From Bacteroidota bacterium (GTDB lineage Bacteria; Bacteroidota; Bacteroidia; Bacteroidales; Bacteroidaceae): DNA of 64,000 nt. Under the pieces are notes generated by a model. It did not search any database, had not been told where the DNA came from, and was given only the letters and a program-made list of their open reading frames with translations. The stretch is taken from assembly GCA_023425865.1 (NCBI GenBank), contig JAFABV010000028.1, positions 1 to 64,000 on the forward strand, in the 5' to 3' direction. The position numbers were made by a program, and so were the translations under genes. The first letter of the stretch is position 1. Each line of letters opens with the position of its first letter. Below are positions 60,445 through 64,000 of the stretch, piece by piece.

Positions 60445-62055
60445 ATGTTAGAACAAATAATTATCCGCAAGCCATTCCTTAAAAAACATTTGGCTGCACC
60501 ATTATTAAAGGAGCGAGAATCCTTTTTAACTATGAAAAGTAAGGAAGGATTGTCCCGGCTAACACTAATGGGGTGGGCTGGGTATTCGCTCAAGTTTATC
60601 CAATATTTCAATCTTCATGATGGCGAAAAGAGAATTGTGTCACTTGATGATGTCGTTGAAGCTGCACGTCAATGGTCTTCACCCATTCCTGATCATTATC
60701 ATTCTCGGAAACGTCATGATTGCCCTTCCTCAAGAATCAAATTCATTGAGATGGCTGTTGATTTCTTACTATACGTAGGTCTTTTAGATTCTCGTTACCA
60801 AGACGACATCGTCAATTATCTCGCCGAGCGCAAATGGCACAGAGTCAGACTGATTGCCGCTCCCTTTTATAAAGAGAGAATGTCTTTCTTGATGGATTGC
60901 AAATCAAAAGGTTTTAAAAGACAGACACTTCAGCTTTATGCACAGTATCAACTTCATCTAATAGAGTATCTTGATTTAAAGACCTTCCGTATTGTCATCA
61001 ATGAGGAAATCTCAAATGCAGCGAAAAAATGGCAAAACCTGGAAGACAAAGGTTCTCACAAGAAGAAAGGCACCAAGTCTAATTACAGTTTCTTCATCTA
61101 TTTTGCAAATATGTGGCTTAAAGAGCTACATATGCTACCAGAATCAGGTTCTCCTTCAATATCAGATATACGCATAAATGAATACCTTAATCACTTGGCA
61201 TACAGGAGATATTCTCATGCCTATATTAAGGGAAGGAGATATATACTCACCTACTTTTACAAGATAATAGAAAAGGAAAATCAGGAACACCCTTTAACAT
61301 TGGAAGATATAGATAAATACATTGAATACTACACAATTAACCAGGTTCAACGTAACACGCTGAAAGAGTACCTGTGTTGTATTCGTGTATATCTTCGTTA
61401 TGCAGTCGAAAAGGGGTGGTGTATTGCCGACCTAGATAAGGCGTTAATCACTCCCAAAGTATATAGTGAAGAAAATCTCCCTTCTTTCTTGCCGTGGGAT
61501 AAAGTTCAAAAACTGTTACAAACAGTCAAAGAACAAACTGGTAAATCCGCATCGCGCGACTATGCTATTTTTATGTTGCTTGCAATGTATGGTTTACGAT
61601 GTAGTGAGGTCGCTAATCTGAAGTTAAGCGACATTGATTGGCGTAAAGAGCAAATTTATATTAAGCGTGCTAAGAATTGCCGTCCACAAATATTGCCACT
61701 TCTTCATAATGTGGGAGAGGCGATCATTGACTACTTGAAAAATGGCAGACCTAATGAAGTTGATAGTGATAGTCTGTTCTTTTGTACCCCTGCACCAATA
61801 CGACCTATCTCTTGTAATGCCATAGCTTCCGTTGTATACAGGTATTTGAAATACAGTGGAATAAATATCAAGCATAAAGGACCTCATAGCTTACGTCATA
61901 GCCATGCAACTTTCTTGATAAACGAAGGACAAACCTTAAAGGATGTCGGTGATTTACTGGGTCACAAAAGTATGGAAGCAACAAGAGTATATGCAAAGGT
62001 TGATCTTAATTCACTGAGAGACGTATCAAATATTAACTGGGAGGAATTTATATGA
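60445..62055 (+). CDS. Tyrosine recombinase 1 of the trio (RitA-like)
   Basis: A 536-residue recombinase with an unusually long N-terminal part (about 330 residues, perhaps two core-binding-like repeats: LLKERESFLTMKSKEGLSRLTL and FYKERMSFLMDCKSKGFKRQTL are similar) and a C-terminal catalytic domain. Catalytic residues: Arg385 (YGLRCSEV), His481 and Arg484 (HSLRHSHAT), LLGHKS, and Tyr516 (TRVYAKV). All appear intact. ATG at 60445. Its stop overlaps the next gene's ATG by 4 bp. Confidence 0.9.
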   Translation: MLEQIIIRKPFLKKHLAAPLLKERESFLTMKSKEGLSRLTLMGWAGYSLKFIQYFNLHDGEKRIVSLDDVVEAARQWSSPIPDHYHSRKRHDCPSSRIKFIEMAVDFLLYVGLLDSRYQDDIVNYLAERKWHRVRLIAAPFYKERMSFLMDCKSKGFKRQTLQLYAQYQLHLIEYLDLKTFRIVINEEISNAAKKWQNLEDKGSHKKKGTKSNYSFFIYFANMWLKELHMLPESGSPSISDIRINEYLNHLAYRRYSHAYIKGRRYILTYFYKIIEKENQEHPLTLEDIDKYIEYYTINQVQRNTLKEYLCCIRVYLRYAVEKGWCIADLDKALITPKVYSEENLPSFLPWDKVQKLLQTVKEQTGKSASRDYAIFMLLAMYGLRCSEVANLKLSDIDWRKEQIYIKRAKNCRPQILPLLHNVGEAIIDYLKNGRPNEVDSDSLFFCTPAPIRPISCNAIASVVYRYLKYSGINIKHKGPHSLRHSHATFLINEGQTLKDVGDLLGHKSMEATRVYAKVDLNSLRDVSNINWEEFI

Positions 62056-63002
62056 ATATAAAAGAAGCCGTTGAATCATTTATCAACTTTCGTAGGTCTA
62101 TTGGTCGTAAGGATGAGAGTAAAACATACACCTTGAGATTATTTGCCAATTTTATGGGAGAAACTACAGAAATTTCTTCAATAACAGAAAATGACTGCAA
62201 TGCTTTCCTCTATAGAAAAGGCGATGTTGTAACCAGATATTGGCACTCTCAGCACTGCATCCTGAAAAAACTTTTTGAGTGGGCTTTTTCTAGAGGACTC
62301 ATTCAAAACATACCTGTTCCCGTTTTTCTGCCTAAAGCTCCAGAGTATTATCCCGCTTACATATATACGGATGACGAACTGAAGAGACTGTTTGATGGTG
62401 CACGTACATATCGCAAACGTGGTCCTCTAGTCAATGAGCCTATATGTATACGGTATATCTTGATGATTACGTATATGCTTGGACTCCGAATAAGCGAGAC
62501 CTTATCTATAAAAATAAAGGATATTGACTTGGAGAAAATGTACGTGCATATACATTGCAGTAAGTTCTACAAGTCTCGCTTGGTTACTTTCAACGAACAA
62601 GTATCAAAATTGATGCAAGAGATATTACAATGGCGAAATACTCAAATGTACCCAATGGTAGAGGATGCATATGTGTTCATTAATCTGAAGGGAAAACCTG
62701 TTAATTTTGTATCTTTACATCAGATATTTACGACCATTCGTAAGAATGCAGGTCTATATTTCCCTGATAGAGGACGTCATCAGCCCAGAATCCATGATCT
62801 TCGCCATACTTTTGCGGTCAACGTCCTTACTAACTGGTATAAATCAGGAAAGAACGTCCAGGATTTACTGCCAAAGTTATCCACCTATTTGGGACATCTT
62901 AACGTGTCCTTCACTTCCGTCTATCTAACAAAGACGCCAACTTTGTTGCAGGAAGCAAACAAATTGTTTTATGCTTATAAAAACACGAACAATGAAGAAT
63001 AG
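62052..63002 (+). CDS. Tyrosine recombinase 2 of the trio (RitB-like)
   Basis: A 316-residue recombinase with an N-terminal SAM-like domain (VESFINFRRSIGRKDESKTYTL) and a catalytic domain. Motifs: LGLRISETL (Arg), HDLRHTFAV (His, Arg), YLGHLN (His) and TSVYLTK (Tyr). All catalytic residues are present. Overlaps recombinase 1 by 4 bp and recombinase 3 by 11 bp. Confidence 0.9.
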   Translation: MNIKEAVESFINFRRSIGRKDESKTYTLRLFANFMGETTEISSITENDCNAFLYRKGDVVTRYWHSQHCILKKLFEWAFSRGLIQNIPVPVFLPKAPEYYPAYIYTDDELKRLFDGARTYRKRGPLVNEPICIRYILMITYMLGLRISETLSIKIKDIDLEKMYVHIHCSKFYKSRLVTFNEQVSKLMQEILQWRNTQMYPMVEDAYVFINLKGKPVNFVSLHQIFTTIRKNAGLYFPDRGRHQPRIHDLRHTFAVNVLTNWYKSGKNVQDLLPKLSTYLGHLNVSFTSVYLTKTPTLLQEANKLFYAYKNTNNEE

Positions 63003-64000
63003 AAAAAATACTGAAACAGAATATCTTGGCTATTGGCTAAGACCATTCCTCATAGAGTACTTAATTGTCACTAGAAACCTTAGTCGCAACACTCAAATGA
63101 GTTATCGTGATACATTCCGTATGTTGGTATCGTATGTTTCTACATTAATAAGTATTGCAATAGACAATCTCAAAATCTCGGATATTACGACTGACGTTAT
63201 TACAAAATTTCTTGATTATCTGGAAATTGAGAGAAAAGTTTCCGTTTCTTCAAGAAACAATCGTTTAGCTGCAATAAAGGCTTTCGCAAAGTTTCTGGCG
63301 TGGAAATCTCCTGAACATATAGATTGGTGTCACCATGTCAGTCTTATCCCTTCAAAGAAAACGGAAAAACGCATGATAACCTATATGGACAAATCTGAGA
63401 TCGAAGCCTTGGCTGATGCACCTTTGAAAACATGCAAATATCAAGGGATAAGAAGTCGAGATCATGTCATTATCCTATTCATGTATAATACTGGCGCCCG
63501 AGTGTCTGAAGTTATAGGTGTTAAAGTGAAGGATGTTGCGATGCCACCAAAACGTGGAATGCCAATGGTGACATTACATGGCAAGGGACGTAAAGAGAGA
63601 ATATGTCCTCTATGGGAGGATTTCTGGGATTTACTCAAACCATTTATAGACAACAAGTTGCCTAACGATTACCTTTTTCTTAACCGATACAATCAGCCTA
63701 TGAGCCGATTCTGTATTTATGAAATGATAAAGAAATACTCACAAGATGTAATCTTAAATCATCCTTCTCTTGCAAATAAACGCCCATCTCCTCATGTTAT
63801 ACGCCATACAACCGCCACTCATCTACTTAATTCTGGAGCGGATATTGATATGGTTAGAAATTGGATGGGACATAGCTCGATTGATACAACTAACATCTAC
63901 GCCGAAATTAGTATGGAAAGGAAATTAGAAGCTCTCAAAAAATGTGAGCAGTCCGTTTCAGATACACCATCACGAAAATGGTCTGAGGATAAGGAGTTAA
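62992..64000 (+). CDS. Tyrosine recombinase 3 of the trio (RitC-like), runs off the window
   Basis: At least 336 residues, open to the last base, so the C-terminus is outside. The core is XerD-like: MSYRDTFRMLVSYV in the N-terminal domain, Arg170 (TGARVSEVIG), His268 and Arg271 (HVIRHTTAT), His294 (WMGHSS) and Tyr303 (TNIYAEI). All catalytic residues are present. The ATG at 62992 overlaps the end of recombinase 2 by 11 bp. Confidence 0.88.
   Translation, partial: MKNRKNTETEYLGYWLRPFLIEYLIVTRNLSRNTQMSYRDTFRMLVSYVSTLISIAIDNLKISDITTDVITKFLDYLEIERKVSVSSRNNRLAAIKAFAKFLAWKSPEHIDWCHHVSLIPSKKTEKRMITYMDKSEIEALADAPLKTCKYQGIRSRDHVIILFMYNTGARVSEVIGVKVKDVAMPPKRGMPMVTLHGKGRKERICPLWEDFWDLLKPFIDNKLPNDYLFLNRYNQPMSRFCIYEMIKKYSQDVILNHPSLANKRPSPHVIRHTTATHLLNSGADIDMVRNWMGHSSIDTTNIYAEISMERKLEALKKCEQSVSDTPSRKWSEDKEL

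Larger units (their letters stand above)
50085..64000 (+). mobile_element. CTnDOT-like integrative conjugative element, left part
   Basis: From the tRNA-Lys 3' end to the window edge, all genes are those of a Bacteroidales conjugative element: integrase, mobilization protein, relaxase, ParA-like TraA, DUF3408, and TraD/E/F/G-like proteins. The right end and its attachment repeat are outside the window. traG is broken by a nested element from 60282. Exact left boundary not proven. Confidence 0.85.
60282..64000 (+). mobile_element. Recombinase-in-trio (RIT-like) element inserted in traG
   Basis: An A/T-rich insertion with three consecutive, overlapping tyrosine recombinase genes (60445-62055, 62052-63002, 62992 onward) and no other cargo seen. 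Three overlapping recombinases in one direction define RIT elements. The left end is taken as the palindrome at the traG break; the right end is outside the window. Confidence 0.8.

Overview
The window is a piece of a Bacteroidales chromosome, most likely Prevotellaceae. The reasons are SusC/SusD-type outer-membrane proteins, TAnnTTTG/TTTG promoters in front of many genes, weak Shine-Dalgarno sequences, a Bacteroidetes-style exbB-exbD-exbD-tonB operon, and a CTnDOT-like conjugative element next to a tRNA-Lys gene. No species can be named from the sequence alone.

Positions 1-25000 are dominated by sulfur assimilation. On the minus strand, cysD-cysN-cysH (sulfate to APS to sulfite) run straight into a Pst-type ABC transporter (binding protein, a 38-residue histidine-rich membrane peptide, two permeases) and then the siroheme genes hemA, hemC-cobA-hemD (one fused protein), hemB and hemL. 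The matching transporter ATPase lies alone at 17354-18220, divergent from an orphan NarL/LuxR-type response regulator. Next come a MetY-like sulfhydrylase and, divergently, a ThiS-like sulfur carrier, its activating enzyme, a JAMM protease, a sulfite reductase fused to a TusA domain, and a precorrin-2 dehydrogenase. Together these could convert sulfate to homocysteine through a protein thiocarboxylate, with the siroheme cofactor made alongside. Six promoters of these genes carry a 16-bp TACC-N8-GGTA-like palindrome exactly 23 bp upstream of the -7 element, usually with a second copy 22-23 bp further out. This looks like one regulon, probably controlled by the NarL-type regulator, and it is the main new observation here.

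Positions 25000-50000 hold ordinary chromosomal genes: a SusC/SusD pair, an ABC-2 efflux system (two permeases, a double ATPase, a membrane-fusion lipoprotein and a TolC-like protein) with a divergent AraC regulator, tRNA-Met, a START-like protein, an LptF/LptG-type permease, ribBA, an aspartate aminotransferase, and the exbB-exbD-exbD-tonB-PBP-TPR energy-transduction operon. Four intergenic regions (near 130, 15190, 25170 and 39200) carry arrays of a 23-bp palindromic repeat.

From the tRNA-Lys at 50030 to the right edge lies an integrative conjugative element: tyrosine integrase, a 48-residue membrane peptide, mobilization protein and relaxase with candidate oriT inverted repeats, a ParA-like protein, DUF3408, an HTH protein, and TraD/E/F/G-like proteins. 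traG is cut before its Walker B half by a second element that starts at a perfect 32-bp palindrome and encodes three overlapping tyrosine recombinases, as in a recombinase-in-trio (RIT) element. The third recombinase runs off the window.
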